From Chryseolinea sp. H1M3-3 (GTDB lineage: Bacteria > Bacteroidota > Bacteroidia > Cytophagales > Cyclobacteriaceae): a stretch of DNA of 64,000 nt. Under the pieces are notes generated by a model that worked only from the letters and a program-made list of their open reading frames with translations, searched no databases and had not been told where the DNA came from. The stretch covers positions 682,001 to 746,000 of the forward strand of contig NZ_JARKMY010000001.1 of assembly GCF_029360725.1 (NCBI RefSeq), in the 5' to 3' direction. The position numbers and the translations under genes were made by a program. Below are positions 63,903 through 64,000 of the stretch, piece by piece. The stretch's first letter is position 1. Each line of letters starts with the position of its first letter.

Positions 63903-64000
63903 TTATAAGGGAATATTTCCGTGTTTTTTCCTGGGCAATTTAGCGACTTTATTTTCGAGCATCTTAAAGGCCCGGATAAGTTTCTGTCGCGTTTCATCAG
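63903..64000 (-). CDS. Acyl-CoA carboxylase beta subunit, C-terminal fragment
   Basis: Only the last 32 codons are inside the window. I translated them by hand: the fragment ends RKKHGNIPL before a TAA at 63903-63905 (minus strand), preceded by KLIRAFKMLENKVAKLP. The ending KKHGNIPL is characteristic of propionyl-CoA/acetyl-CoA carboxylase beta subunits. The gene continues beyond 64000, so it is a second carboxyltransferase in addition to the one at 48252. It lies upstream of the M42 gene on the same strand. Confidence 0.75.
   Translation of the reverse strand, partial: DETRQKLIRAFKMLENKVAKLPRKKHGNIPL

Noticed and set aside
1-64000. Search for tRNA, rRNA, integrase or prophage genes
   Set aside because: No tRNA T-loop/cloverleaf, rRNA or mobile-element coding sequence was recognised by eye; a dedicated scan (tRNAscan, Infernal) could still find a missed RNA.

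Overview
The window looks like ordinary chromosome of a member of the Bacteroidota, most likely order Cytophagales. This is an inference from content: an LptD-like outer-membrane assembly protein, OmpA/PD40 proteins, DUF4349, DUF2157-GDYxxLxY and YfiR-type proteins, many signal peptides and lipoboxes, a compact leuCDBA operon, few strong Shine-Dalgarno sites and moderate GC. I see no rRNA, tRNA, integrase, transposase, prophage or CRISPR array.

Layout. 1-12.1 kb holds mostly secreted or envelope proteins: a lipoprotein cut by the window edge, a frameshifted DUF4349 protein, an exported 11-residue-repeat (LEA-like) protein, a YjlB-like cupin with a CPBP membrane protein, a ThuA-like protein, an aminoacyl-tRNA-protein transferase-like protein, a TPR protein, an M48 membrane protease and a frameshifted M6 protease. 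12.2-18.5 kb has a FUSC transporter-like protein, an exported O-methyltransferase, a histidine kinase, a Bax-like glucosaminidase lipoprotein and a GNAT. 18.5-27.4 kb is a mainly plus-strand run of small metabolic or adaptive genes (DMT exporter, DHCW cupin, two GNATs, OsmC, DinB, PaiB, a PLP decarboxylase, ilvE, an MDR dehydrogenase, VOC and Dabb proteins).

27.4-32.1 kb is the leucine operon leuC-leuD-leuB-leuA. It is preceded by a putative attenuator: a 10-residue leader peptide rich in Ile/Leu codons, a small hairpin around its stop codon and a GC-rich terminator. LeuA is the short type without the C-terminal regulatory domain, so transcriptional control may carry more of the burden. ilvE sits about 3 kb upstream.

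33.1-39 kb has two minus-strand operons: one with a membrane protein, YkvA, an NAD(P)-binding protein, Dtd and a macrodomain, followed by a VanX-like dipeptidase; the other WD40-DivIVA-FolB with 4-nt overlaps. 39-45 kb carries a Sfp-type phosphopantetheinyl transferase, redoxin, beta-propeller, DUF2157/GDYxxLxY pair and PQQ-type sugar dehydrogenase. 45-57.7 kb has a PD40-OmpA protein, SirB1-like protein, acyl-CoA carboxylase beta subunit, an MCE protein, an amidase divergent from LptD, lysS and proline dehydrogenase. 57.8-60.4 kb has aroB and aroA. 60.4-62.8 kb has three tandem YfiR-family genes followed by two tandem covarying hairpins of unknown function. The end has an M42 aminopeptidase and the C-terminus of a second acyl-CoA carboxylase beta subunit.

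The signals most worth a second look are the two hairpins at 60506-60655, the leu leader at 27550-27651, the YfiR triplet, and two single-A deletions that split the DUF4349 and M6 genes and may be assembly errors.
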